48,433 bases of DNA from NCBI RefSeq assembly GCF_902364945.1, contig NZ_CABJFS010000005.1, forward strand, positions 169,952 to 218,384, given 5' to 3'. Position 1 is the first letter of the stretch. Each line of letters begins with the position of its first letter. The position numbers were made by a program, and so were the translations under genes. Shown here piece by piece: positions 1-10,095 of this stretch. This DNA is from Collinsella aerofaciens. GTDB taxonomy: Bacteria; Actinomycetota; Coriobacteriia; Coriobacteriales; Coriobacteriaceae. A model generated the notes under the pieces. It did no database searches, was not told the DNA's origin, and was given only the letters and a program-made list of their open reading frames with translations.

Positions 1-44
1 GCGCAAGGGATATATTAGACGAGTCGTTACGCGCGCGTCAACAA

Positions 45-230
45 CTTTTTTGAAAATCTTTGGAGGGGTTCGCCCCGGTCGCCCGGCGGCATATGAAGTC
101 GCCTGCTCGGACAGTCCTGACTCGCACGGAGAGCACATTAAGTGCTCTCCGGCTCGTGCGGAACTCGCGATCGACTTCATATGCCGCCGGGCGACCGGGG
201 CGAACGCGGGTCCCTAGGTTTTCAAAAAAG
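45..230. repeat. Large intergenic inverted-repeat element downstream of gyrA
   Basis: The arms 68-101 and 172-205 are a perfect 34-bp inverted repeat. Similarity continues imperfectly outward to about 45-58 and 217-230, where both arms start with CTTTTTTGAAAA. The centre holds a second hairpin, with 128-136 pairing to 142-150 around a 5-nt loop, so almost the whole element can fold on itself. No credible gene overlaps it. The outer right end runs into the gyrA terminator. It may be a dispersed palindromic (REP or MITE-like) repeat, but the window holds no second copy to prove mobility. Confidence 0.85.
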
Positions 231-257
231 CGGTCGGCGCGCAGGTGCGCCGACCGC
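224..257 (-). terminator. Rho-independent terminator of gyrA
   Basis: An 11-bp perfect GC-rich stem (230-240 with 247-257, loop 241-246) is followed on the minus strand by six T residues (224-229). It lies about 40 bp after the gyrA stop codon. Confidence 0.9.
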
Positions 258-297
258 CGATATATGGGGTCTGATGTTTTTGACCGGAGAGGACTAC

Positions 298-3039
298 TTA
301 CTCGTCGAGGAGATCCTCTGGCATGTCGTTGCCGTCGCCTAGGTCGACTGGGGCCTCTTCGGTATCGGCTGCGGCCTCGGCGCCTTCGCCTTCGGGTTTT
401 TCCTTGGCTGCCGTCATGCGGGCTACGGCGCAGATGCGGTCGTTGTTGTCGACGGTCATCATCTTGACGCCCTGGGTGGCGCGGCCGGTCTGGCTGATCT
501 CGTCGGTCTTGACGCGAATGACCGTCGCGCCTTCCGTCACGATGAACAGCTCGTGCTGCGGGCCCACCGTCTTCATGGCCGCGAGGTTGCCCTTACGCTC
601 GGTCATTTGGATGGTGTAGACGCCCTGGCCGCCGCGATTCTGCTCCGGGTAGTCCGCGACCGGCGTGCGCTTGCCGTAGCCGCGCTCGGTGATGACGAAT
701 AAATCACCGTTGCCGTTAGTGACTTCCATGCCCAGAACGCTCACGCCGTCCTTCATACCGATACCGCGAACGCCGCTAGTATCGCGGCCGGTGGCGCGCA
801 CCTGCTCCTCGGAGAACATGATCGCCTTGCCCGCGGTGGTGGCCAGGATAATCTTGTCGCCCTCGCGCACGCGGCGCACGTTCAGCAGCGCGTCGTCGTC
901 ACGCAGGTTGATAGCGATCAGGCCGTCGCGGCGGCTGCGGTCATATGCGCTCATTACGGTCTTCTTGACCATGCCGCTCTTGGTGGCAAACATCAGGTAC
1001 TCGTCGGCAGGGAACTCGCGGCAGCTGATGACGCTCGCGATCTTCTCGCCCTCCTCGAAGGGCAGCAGGTTGACGATCGCGGTACCGCGCGCCTGGCGCG
1101 TACCCACCGGCAGCTCGTGCACCTTCAGGCGATAGACCTTACCCTTGCTCGAGAAGAACAGCACGTACTCGTGCGTGGACGCGATGAACATCTCGTCGAT
1201 AACGTCGTCCTCTTTGAGGTTGACGCCCGACACGCCCTTGCCGCCGCGCTTCTGGGCGCGGTATGCGGCCACCGGGATGCGCTTGACATAGCCGGTGTGG
1301 GTGATGGTCACGACCATGTCCTCGTCGGCAATGAGGTCCTCGACGTCCAGGTCCTTCTCGACATGGCTGATCTCGGTGCGGCGCTTATCGCCGAACTTCT
1401 TGGAGATCTCGCGCATCTCTTCCTTAATGACGCCCAGGATCTTCTCCTCGTGCGCCAGCAGGTCCTCGTAGTAGGCGATGGCGCGGCGCAAGCCGTCCAG
1501 CTCTTCCTGAATCTTGTCGCGCTCCAGGCCGGTCAGGCGGCGCAGCTTCATCTCGAGGATGGCCGTGGTCTGCTCGGGCGTAAAGCCAAAGCGCTCGATC
1601 AGGCGGCTGCTGGCCTCGGAATCAGTCTGCGAGGAGCGGATGATGCTGATGACCTCGTCGATATGGTCAAGGGCCATCAGGTAGCCCTCAAGGATATGCG
1701 CGCGGGCCTGGGCCTTCTTAAGGTCGAAGCGGGTGCGGCGGGTGACGACGTCGACCTGGTGGTCGATGTAGTGCTGCAGCATCTCGCGCAGGCTCAGGCA
1801 TTTGGGAACGCCGTTGACAAGCGCCAGGTTGTTGGCGCCAAAGGTCGTCTGCAGCGAGGTGTACTTGTACAGGTTGTTGAGCACGACCTGCGGGATGACG
1901 CCCTTCTTGAGTTCGATGACCAGACGGATACCCTTCTGGTTGGACTCATCGCGCATGTCCGAGATGCCCTCGATGCGCTTGTCGTTGACGAGCTGGGCGA
2001 TCTTCTCCTGCAGGGTGCCCTTGTTGACCATGTAGGGAATCTCGGTAAAGACCAGGCGGTTGCGGCCGGTCTTGGTGGATTCCACGTGGGCCTTGGCGCG
2101 CACGGTAATGGAGCCGCGGCCGGTCTCGTAGCTCTGCTTAATGCCGGCGCTGCCCATGATGATGGCGCCGGTGGGGAAGTCCGGACCGGGCATGATCTGC
2201 ATGAGCTCGTCGACAGTGGCGTCGGGATTATCGATCAGGTAGCAGGTTGCCTCGATCGCCTCGGTGAGGTTATGCGGGGCGATATTGGTGGCCATGCCGA
2301 CGGCGATGCCCTGGCTGCCGTTGACCAGCAGGTTGGGGAAGCGCGCAGGCAGCGCCTGAGGCTCGGCGAGCGATTCGTCGTAGTTGGGCTGCCAGTCGAC
2401 GGTATCCTTCTGCAGGTCACGCAGCAGCTCCATGGCGGGCTTTGCCAGGCGGCTCTCGGTGTAACGCATGGCAGCGGCGCCGTCGCCGTCGATGTTGCCG
2501 AAGTTGCCGTGGCCGTCGATGAGCGGCGTGCGCATGGAGAACCACTGCGCCAGGCGAACCATTGCCTCGTAGACCGCGGCGTCGCCATGCGGATGGTACT
2601 TACCGATAACTTCGCCGACCGTCCAGGCCGACTTCTTGTGTGGGCGGTTGGGGTAGATGCCGCTCTCGTTCATCGCGTACAGAATGCGGCGGTGAACCGG
2701 CTTTAGGCCGTCGCGCACGTCCGGCAGGGCGCGCGCCGTGATGACCGACATCGAATACTCGATGAACGACTGTTTCATCTCACGGCCGAACTCCGAAATC
2801 TGGAGCTGGCCGCCATTGATATCCTCGCCGGCCGAGGCGCCACGGTCGACTTCGCCAAAGCTCTCCTCGAGCTCGCCGTCGTCGTCTTCTTCCTCATCAT
2901 CATCGGCATCGGGGTTATAGGCGTCCGGATCGCCGTCCTCGCCCTGCTCAGCGCGGGCAAGCAGGCGCTTCAGATCGTCGGGCATGCCGGCATCGCCGGC
3001 CTCGCCCATACCCTCGTTATTGTTGATATCGTCTGCCAC
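298..3039 (-). CDS. gyrA: DNA gyrase subunit A
   Basis: Breakage-reunion subunit of the type IIA topoisomerase that introduces negative supercoils; it works as A2B2 with GyrB, encoded just upstream. The 913-aa product has the winged-helix region with catalytic Tyr193 (in AAAMRYTE) and a C-terminal beta-pinwheel with a GyrA-box (QKRGGKG) and a related repeat (NRGGQG). The GTG start at 3039 is preceded by a strong aggagg ribosome site 4 nt away, which supports an unusual N-terminal extension of about 80 residues with an acidic run at residues 46-60. The quinolone-determining segment reads HGDAAVYE: Ala154 stands where E. coli has Ser83, and Glu158 where it has Asp87. The C-terminal tail is also acidic. 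It is separated from gyrB by 172 bp containing an inverted repeat. Confidence 0.98.
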   Translation of the reverse strand: MADDINNNEGMGEAGDAGMPDDLKRLLARAEQGEDGDPDAYNPDADDDEEEDDDGELEESFGEVDRGASAGEDINGGQLQISEFGREMKQSFIEYSMSVITARALPDVRDGLKPVHRRILYAMNESGIYPNRPHKKSAWTVGEVIGKYHPHGDAAVYEAMVRLAQWFSMRTPLIDGHGNFGNIDGDGAAAMRYTESRLAKPAMELLRDLQKDTVDWQPNYDESLAEPQALPARFPNLLVNGSQGIAVGMATNIAPHNLTEAIEATCYLIDNPDATVDELMQIMPGPDFPTGAIIMGSAGIKQSYETGRGSITVRAKAHVESTKTGRNRLVFTEIPYMVNKGTLQEKIAQLVNDKRIEGISDMRDESNQKGIRLVIELKKGVIPQVVLNNLYKYTSLQTTFGANNLALVNGVPKCLSLREMLQHYIDHQVDVVTRRTRFDLKKAQARAHILEGYLMALDHIDEVISIIRSSQTDSEASSRLIERFGFTPEQTTAILEMKLRRLTGLERDKIQEELDGLRRAIAYYEDLLAHEEKILGVIKEEMREISKKFGDKRRTEISHVEKDLDVEDLIADEDMVVTITHTGYVKRIPVAAYRAQKRGGKGVSGVNLKEDDVIDEMFIASTHEYVLFFSSKGKVYRLKVHELPVGTRQARGTAIVNLLPFEEGEKIASVISCREFPADEYLMFATKSGMVKKTVMSAYDRSRRDGLIAINLRDDDALLNVRRVREGDKIILATTAGKAIMFSEEQVRATGRDTSGVRGIGMKDGVSVLGMEVTNGNGDLFVITERGYGKRTPVADYPEQNRGGQGVYTIQMTERKGNLAAMKTVGPQHELFIVTEGATVIRVKTDEISQTGRATQGVKMMTVDNNDRICAVARMTAAKEKPEGEGAEAAADTEEAPVDLGDGNDMPEDLLDE

Positions 3040-3105
3040 GTTACCTCCTCATGGTTTGCGTGGTTCAAATCAGATAGTCCCCGTCCCCGTCACTAGGACG
3101 GAGAC

Positions 3106-3204
3106 GGCTTTTCCAGGTGCCGCAGATTCGCTCGAAAGAGGAGGGAAGCGTACTTGGGTACGCGACCGACGATTGAGAGCGAAGGTGCGGTGGCTGGGAA
3201 AGCC
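3106..3204. repeat. Imperfect inverted repeat between gyrB and gyrA
   Basis: Arms 3106-3133 and 3177-3204 are an imperfect 28-bp inverted repeat (shared blocks GGCTTT, CCAG, CCGCA, TTCGCTC). Inside is a small hairpin, GCGTAC (3148-3153) with GTACGC (3158-3163). A separate hairpin just outside (3081-3089 with 3099-3107) would be a GC stem with one G-U pair in minus-strand RNA but lacks a U-run. The element fills most of the gap after gyrB and before the gyrA ribosome site. It could be a dispersed repeat or a processing or attenuation structure; the sequence alone does not decide. Confidence 0.7.
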
Positions 3205-3211
3205 GAACAGG

Positions 3212-5284
<2,073 letters not shown>

Positions 5285-5291
5285 TTATCGT

Positions 5292-5319
5292 AAAAAAATA
5301 CCCTCGGGAACGAGGGTAT
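5292..5319 (-). terminator. Terminator after the DciA-like gene
   Basis: A 9-bp stem (5298-5306 with 5311-5319, GGAA loop) is followed on the minus strand by a T7 run. It ends the dnaN-recF-dciA transcript ahead of gyrB. Confidence 0.85.
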
Positions 5320-5347
5320 TTGGCTCTACAAGGCCACCAGATGCGAT

Positions 5348-5911
5348 TTAAGGCTCTTTTTTGCTTTGCACGCCCTTGGCCCACTCGGCACTGGCTCTCA
5401 TGGCATTCTCGAGGGCCTCGCGCAGTTTTTGGTCTTCGATGGGCGCCACTTGGCGCTCAATCTCGGTGCGCTCGGCCTCACTTAGGTCGGCGTGTGGGGC
5501 CGGCGGGCGCTCGATCGTCGCTGGGCGCAGGCGCTCCTTGGCGGCGGGCGACGTGTGACCGGGCGCGGTGGTTTTGAACACCAGGCCGTCCACATGAGCA
5601 CCGGCGCGCTCCATGCGCGCGCGGATGATCTCGCGCAACAACGTCATTTCCTGCGTCCACGAGGGCGAATCGAGATATACCAGCAGCTCATTGGACTCGG
5701 GCAGGTAGCGCAGACCCGTCACATGCCGCCCCTCGCGCGTGCCCGAGCACACCGCGTTCCACGCGCGATAGACCGCACGCGACTCCTCGGCGGCCTCCAT
5801 CTGCGCACGGCGCTCGGGGGTCGCCGACGCCAGGATGCGCTGGCGCTCTGCGTTCAAAAAGCCGCTGAAGGCGACCGTCTCGCTCTCGCGCTCGTAATTA
5901 GCACGTCTCAC
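5348..5911 (-). CDS. DUF721/DciA-like protein
   Basis: A 187-aa protein in the position (recF-X-gyrB) where actinobacteria carry a DUF721 protein. The central part, roughly residues 45-100, has the family pattern: a Trp near the start of the domain (AWNAV), then an alternating hydrophobic strand (LLVYLDSPSW), then a helix with paired Leu (EMTLLREIIRARM). DUF721 members related to DciA are thought to help load or activate the replicative helicase. The C-terminal 85 residues are charged, Pro-rich and probably flexible. The GTG start at 5911 overlaps the end of recF by 14 nt with no clear ribosome site, suggesting translational coupling. Function is inferred from family and position. Confidence 0.75.
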   Translation of the reverse strand: MRRANYERESETVAFSGFLNAERQRILASATPERRAQMEAAEESRAVYRAWNAVCSGTREGRHVTGLRYLPESNELLVYLDSPSWTQEMTLLREIIRARMERAGAHVDGLVFKTTAPGHTSPAAKERLRPATIERPPAPHADLSEAERTEIERQVAPIEDQKLREALENAMRASAEWAKGVQSKKEP

Positions 5912-7004
5912 CCATGCTCACCACCTTGGCTCGATCAAGCAGGTCATCGGTAAAGTACCCCAGGTTGGTCGTGGTTATGACCGTCTGGATATCATCGCCA
6001 ATCAGCCGCAGGAAAGCGCCGCGACGCTCGCCGTCGAGCTCGCTCATCACGTCGTCCAAAAGCAGCAGTGGGGCGGTGCCAAGGACATCGCGAGCCACGG
6101 CCACCTCGGCCACCTTCCAGGACAGCACCAACGTTCGCTGCTGTCCTTGGCTGGCAAACGAACGAGCGGAGCGACCCGCCACGGTAAATTCAATCTCGTC
6201 GCGATGCGGTCCCACCAACGTCACGCCGCGGCGAATTTCCTCGTCGGCGTGCTCATCAAGGGCGGCCAGCATGCGCTCGTACGCCCAGCCCTTCAGCTCT
6301 TCGCGATTCTCGACCTGGGGCAAATCCCCCAGCGTGGACGCATAGGACACGTTGGCGGCCTCACCGGACGCCACTTGCCCGTAGGCAGCGCGCACATGGC
6401 CCGCCAGCCGGTCGAGCAGGGCCAACCGGTGCACGAGCAGGGCCGAGCCCGCGCGGGCAATCGATTCGTTCCACGCGCCGAGCATCTCGCGGCAGCACCA
6501 GGTCTCCTTGAGCAGGGCGTTACGCTGGGTCACGCAGCGCCCATAGGTGTTCGCAAGATCGGCATAGCGTGCGCTCAGTTGCATGCCAAAGTCATCGAGG
6601 GCGGCGCGGCGCACACTGGCGCCTCGCTTAACCATGTCCAGATGGTCGGGGCAAAACAGCACACTCGGCAGAACCCCGCGCACACCAGCGGCAGAGCATC
6701 TCTTGCCGTTGCGGCTAAACGAGCGCTTACCGTCCTCCGCGCTCAATCCCATATCAAGCACGCGGCCGTCGCCCTCGAGCCTCAGCTCGATCTTGCACGA
6801 GCCCACGCCGTCATGGACGAGCTCCGCTGCGGTCGGATGCCTAAACGAGGCGCCGCTCGTCAGCAGCTGCAGGGCCTCTATGAGATTGGTCTTTCCCGCC
6901 GCGTTGGGTCCTGCAAGTATCGTCACGCCCTCGTCCAGGGCAAGGCGATAGCTATCGAAGCTGCGGTAGTGCGCGACGGAAAGATCGCGGGCGAACATGG
7001 TCAT
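5898..7004 (-). CDS. recF: DNA replication and repair protein RecF
   Basis: SMC-like ATPase that binds single/double-strand junctions and helps RecO and RecR load RecA at gaps. The 368-aa product has Walker A near residue 33 (GPNAAGKTN), an ABC-type signature region (SFASQGQQRTL) and Walker B with D-loop (LLLLDDVMSELD). It begins 9 nt after the dnaN stop codon; ATG at 7004 or two codons later are both possible and neither has a strong ribosome site. It overlaps the downstream DUF721 gene. Length and motif order are normal for the family. Confidence 0.96.
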   Translation of the reverse strand: MTMFARDLSVAHYRSFDSYRLALDEGVTILAGPNAAGKTNLIEALQLLTSGASFRHPTAAELVHDGVGSCKIELRLEGDGRVLDMGLSAEDGKRSFSRNGKRCSAAGVRGVLPSVLFCPDHLDMVKRGASVRRAALDDFGMQLSARYADLANTYGRCVTQRNALLKETWCCREMLGAWNESIARAGSALLVHRLALLDRLAGHVRAAYGQVASGEAANVSYASTLGDLPQVENREELKGWAYERMLAALDEHADEEIRRGVTLVGPHRDEIEFTVAGRSARSFASQGQQRTLVLSWKVAEVAVARDVLGTAPLLLLDDVMSELDGERRGAFLRLIGDDIQTVITTTNLGYFTDDLLDRAKVVSMGETC

Positions 7005-7013
7005 AGCGCAGCG

Positions 7014-8117
7014 CTAGATGCGGACCGGCATGACCAGGTACAGGTAGTTGATCTTATCGTAGGACTTAAAGATGCCCGCCTGCGAGTAGCTCTTGAGCTC
7101 CAGCGTGATCTCCTTCTCCTTGGACAGGGCATTGAGGCAGCCGAAGATGTAGTGGTAGTTGAAGGCGATGGTACCTGACTCGCCCTCGGCCTCGACATCG
7201 ATCGTCTCCTGCGCAAGGTCCTGGTCATTGGAAATGGAGGACAGGCCCATCTGCCCGTTCTCGACATCGATCTCGAACTTGACGGCGGGGTTGGCGCTCG
7301 CAATAACGGCCACGCGCTTGAGGGCGGCGTTAAAGGCGGCGACGTCGATCTTGACGCTCGTCACGCACGAATCGGGGATGAGCTGCTTGTAGTTGGGGTA
7401 CACGCCCTCGATACGACGCGACACGTAGGTGGTGTTGCCGGCCTCGAAGACGACCTGGGTGTCGGTAGCCCCGATCATGATGGTCGCCTGGCTGGCCATG
7501 ATGTTCAGCGCGTCGTTAAAGGCGTCAGCCGGAACGTTGAGCTCAAAGGAGCCCTCGAGGGTCGAGGTCTCGACCTGCGTATCGCACACGGCCAAGCGGA
7601 AGGAATCGGTCGCCACCAGGCGTACGGTGTTGTTCTCGACCTTCATGTGCACGCCGCCCAGGATGGGGCGGGCCTTGTCGGTCGAGGTGACGCGCCACAC
7701 GCGGCCGACCATTTCGGACAAGACATCGGTCGGCAGCTCCACGGCACTCTCGATGGCATAGGCCGGAAACTCGGGAAAGTCATTGGCATCGAGTGTGTTC
7801 AGGCGGAACGAACTCTTCTCGCAACCAATCAGCACCTGGCGCTCAGACAGCTCAAAGGTGACCGGGGCATCGGGGAGGGTCTTGGTGATATTGGAGAGCA
7901 TCTTACAGGGGATAACCATCTCGCCCTCTTCTTCGACATGCGCCGCGATGCGATGACGGATCGAGATGGTGTAGTTAGAGGTCTGGAATTCCAAGATGCC
8001 GTCTTGCGCCTTAACGAGCACGCCCGACAGGATGGGAAGGGTGGATGCCGAAGCGACACCCTTCATAACGACGCCGATGGCTTGTGTAAGCGAGCTCTGG
8101 CTGACGGTGAACTTCAT
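7014..8117 (-). CDS. dnaN: DNA polymerase III beta sliding clamp
   Basis: Ring-forming processivity clamp that tethers DNA polymerase III to DNA. The 367-aa product starts MKFTVSQSSL and ends LVMPVRI, the typical clamp C-terminus that forms part of the peptide-binding pocket. Three similar clamp folds cover the length. A gaaagg ribosome site lies about 9 nt before the ATG. Its upstream region (8118-8164) is very AT-rich and contains the DnaA-trio-like tract, so the dnaN promoter and the putative unwinding region overlap. Confidence 0.97.
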   Translation of the reverse strand: MKFTVSQSSLTQAIGVVMKGVASASTLPILSGVLVKAQDGILEFQTSNYTISIRHRIAAHVEEEGEMVIPCKMLSNITKTLPDAPVTFELSERQVLIGCEKSSFRLNTLDANDFPEFPAYAIESAVELPTDVLSEMVGRVWRVTSTDKARPILGGVHMKVENNTVRLVATDSFRLAVCDTQVETSTLEGSFELNVPADAFNDALNIMASQATIMIGATDTQVVFEAGNTTYVSRRIEGVYPNYKQLIPDSCVTSVKIDVAAFNAALKRVAVIASANPAVKFEIDVENGQMGLSSISNDQDLAQETIDVEAEGESGTIAFNYHYIFGCLNALSKEKEITLELKSYSQAGIFKSYDKINYLYLVMPVRI

Positions 8118-8149
8118 CTTTTAATACCTTTCTATAGATATAAATATCT

Positions 8150-8164
8150 TAATAATAGTAATAG
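8150..8164 (+). promoter_or_regulatory. DnaA-trio-like tract beside an AT-rich putative unwinding region
   Basis: The plus strand reads TAATAATAGTAATAG, five consecutive trinucleotides fitting the DnaA-trio pattern (3'-[G/A]A[T/A]-5') described in B. subtilis. To its left, 8118-8149 is very AT-rich; to its right is a short mixed spacer and then DnaA-box-like repeats. This is the order and polarity of the bacterial basal unwinding system. The role is inferred from this architecture. Confidence 0.6.
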
Positions 8165-8176
8165 CACTGACGAAAC

Positions 8177-8343
8177 TGTTGATTACTCCCAAAGACGCAG
8201 GTCAGACCCAAAAAGAGAATCGACAGCAACCTGTGTGCAACAGGGGTGGTTTTCCACGTTCAAAACCTGCGCAAAACTTTTCATCAACGCGGGTTGGGTT
8301 TTAGACACCTTATGCCCGTGGTTTCGACAAGTTTTCAACAGGT
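8177..8343. promoter_or_regulatory. DnaA-box-like cluster between dnaA and dnaN
   Basis: Candidate boxes are TGTTGATTA (8177-8185), TGTGCAACA (8234-8242), TTTTCCACG (8250-8258, two mismatches to TTATCCACA) and TTTTCAACA (8332-8340). The last lies in a 13-mer (8331-8343) that recurs exactly, in inverse orientation, twice upstream of dnaA. The preceding 9-mer TTTCGACAA (8322-8330) also recurs at 11512-11520. Together with 11522-11628 this suggests an origin split across dnaA. Confidence 0.6.
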
Positions 8344-8355
8344 GTCTCTATTTCC

Positions 8356-10080
8356 CTACGAGCGCAGTGTAATTTTATCGCGCAGCGACTTGAGGTCTTC
8401 GGTGACGGTGCGGTCTTCCTGGATCATCTTCTGGACCTTTTTGTAGCTTGTGCTGACGGTCGAGTGGTTGCGGTTGCCAAATTCGGCGCCCACCGCCGTG
8501 GTCGTCATCTCGCACATCTCGATGGCCAGATAGATGGCAATGTGGCGTGCCTTGGCGATATTGGCGTTGCGTCGCGGGCCGATGAGCTCCTCGTGCGTCA
8601 CGCCGTACTGCTCTTCGATGACGGATTGAACCGTCTGGACGTTGATCTTTTTGGCCGATGTGTCGAAGTACTGGCTGGCGATGGCGTCGATATCGTCAAA
8701 GGTGAGCTCCCCGCCCTCGCGCTCGCGGTCGCCCGCCTCGCCGGCGCAGCGCTCGCAAAAGCTCTCGAGTTCGCGGATGTTGGTGCCCGAGACCTCTGCC
8801 ATGTGTTTAAAGTGCTCGTCGGTCAGGTGCCCGCCGTCGCCCCCGTAGGCCGCCAGTAACGAGTCGTCGCCTGCCTCGGGAGCGGCGACGATGGTGTTCT
8901 CGTAATAGCGCTGCAAGATCTTGTATTTCATCTCGTAGCTGGGCTCTGCGACCAGGCAGAGCATGCCGGCGTTGAAGCGGCTGGTCAGACGCTCGTCCAT
9001 GCTCAGGTCCTTGGGGGCGCGGTCTGCCGCGATGACGACCTTCTTGTTGTTGCGGATGAACTCGTCCATGAGCTGGAAAAAATAGTCCACGCTCGCGCGC
9101 TTGCCGATGATGTTTTGGATGTCATCGATGATGAGCACGTCTACGCCGTGGTACGCCTGCATGATGGGGGCGTTGCTCTTCTTTTGGCGGTCGAACTCGG
9201 TCATCAGGTCGTCCAGATATGCCTGGGAGTTGGCGTACTTCACCTTGATCTCGGGCGACTTCTCGGCGAGCTCGTTTTTGATGGCAAGCAGCAGGTGCGT
9301 CTTGCCCAGGCCCGATTTGCCGTAGATGAACAGCGATGTGCACGTGCCGCGTTCGTCCGCGAGGGCGGCAAACTTGAGTGCCGAGCGATAGGCATGGCTG
9401 TTCTCGGGGCCGTAGACAAAGTTCTCAAAGGTAAATTTTGAGTTCGCGGCGAGTGGGGCTCCATCCGTATTCTGCTCGGCCGGCACGGTCGGTGCTGGCA
9501 TGGGTGAAGCAGGGGTCGCAGCTTGCGTGGATGTAGTCGGCGTTCCGCCCTTCATCTGGTTCATCATGCGACGAAAATCATCGGCCGAGAGCGTGTTCTT
9601 GATTGCAATGCCCGAATCCGTGCCCGCCGCTGCGTCGTGAGCGATGGGCATGTGCGTGACGGGCGCGTTCGTTGACGTCGCCGCCGCGGTCGGCAACGGT
9701 GTCATGGTTTCACGGGAAACATCGCCGTGCTGGTGCTCGATTGTCGGCACGGCGCCCGCGCCGGCCGGCGCCGCCGGGGAAGTAGCGGGAGCCGTGGCGG
9801 GCGCCGTCGCGGCAGCGGATTCGGCCGTTGCGCCTTGCGGTGCCACGATATCGAGCGCAATCGGCGCAAAGGCGATTTCTTCCAGATAGGCCTCAATAGT
9901 CGGCTGATGCTTTTTGAGCTGCGCGATGGCAAAGCGCGAGGGTGCCTCGATCGTGAGCGTGTCTTCGGTCAGGCTTATGGCTCGCGATTGCCCCAGCATG
10001 TTGATGAGGCGTGCATCTTGGCCGTCGCGCTGGCAAAAGGCGATGGCATCCCCCAGGATGATGCTTGCTTCCTCGTCCAC
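8356..10080 (-). CDS. dnaA: Chromosomal replication initiator protein DnaA
   Basis: AAA+ initiator that binds origin boxes and opens DNA. The 574-aa product has domain I (about 1-85), a long Ala/Pro/Thr-rich linker (about 86-210), the AAA+ domain with Walker A (GKSGLGKTH), Walker B (VLIIDDIQ), sensor 1 (VVIAADR) and sensor 2 (GTNIRELES), then domain IV. The domain IV signature is atypical: it reads FGNRNHSTV (Asn538, Ser540) where most DnaA proteins have GGRDHTTV; the equivalents of E. coli Arg399 and His434 are kept. GTG start at 10080 with gggaga about 5 nt upstream. It begins 15 nt after the ATPase gene, so both are probably one transcript. Confidence 0.97.
   Translation of the reverse strand: MDEEASIILGDAIAFCQRDGQDARLINMLGQSRAISLTEDTLTIEAPSRFAIAQLKKHQPTIEAYLEEIAFAPIALDIVAPQGATAESAAATAPATAPATSPAAPAGAGAVPTIEHQHGDVSRETMTPLPTAAATSTNAPVTHMPIAHDAAAGTDSGIAIKNTLSADDFRRMMNQMKGGTPTTSTQAATPASPMPAPTVPAEQNTDGAPLAANSKFTFENFVYGPENSHAYRSALKFAALADERGTCTSLFIYGKSGLGKTHLLLAIKNELAEKSPEIKVKYANSQAYLDDLMTEFDRQKKSNAPIMQAYHGVDVLIIDDIQNIIGKRASVDYFFQLMDEFIRNNKKVVIAADRAPKDLSMDERLTSRFNAGMLCLVAEPSYEMKYKILQRYYENTIVAAPEAGDDSLLAAYGGDGGHLTDEHFKHMAEVSGTNIRELESFCERCAGEAGDREREGGELTFDDIDAIASQYFDTSAKKINVQTVQSVIEEQYGVTHEELIGPRRNANIAKARHIAIYLAIEMCEMTTTAVGAEFGNRNHSTVSTSYKKVQKMIQEDRTVTEDLKSLRDKITLRS
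9706..9721. promoter_or_regulatory. Degenerate parS-like site inside dnaA
   Basis: GGTTTCACGGGAAACA matches 14 of 16 positions of the consensus parS TGTTTCACGTGAAACA found before parA. It lies in the part of dnaA encoding the flexible linker. It may be a weak ParB site or chance. Confidence 0.4.
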
Positions 10081-10095
10081 TGTCTCTCCCGTTCT

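Noticed and set aside
1117..2706. 529-codon plus-strand open frame opposite gyrA
   Set aside because: Antisense shadow of gyrA.
3081..3107. Hairpin after gyrB as a terminator
   Set aside because: The stem is good but no U-tract follows on the minus strand, so I kept it only as part of the repeat description.
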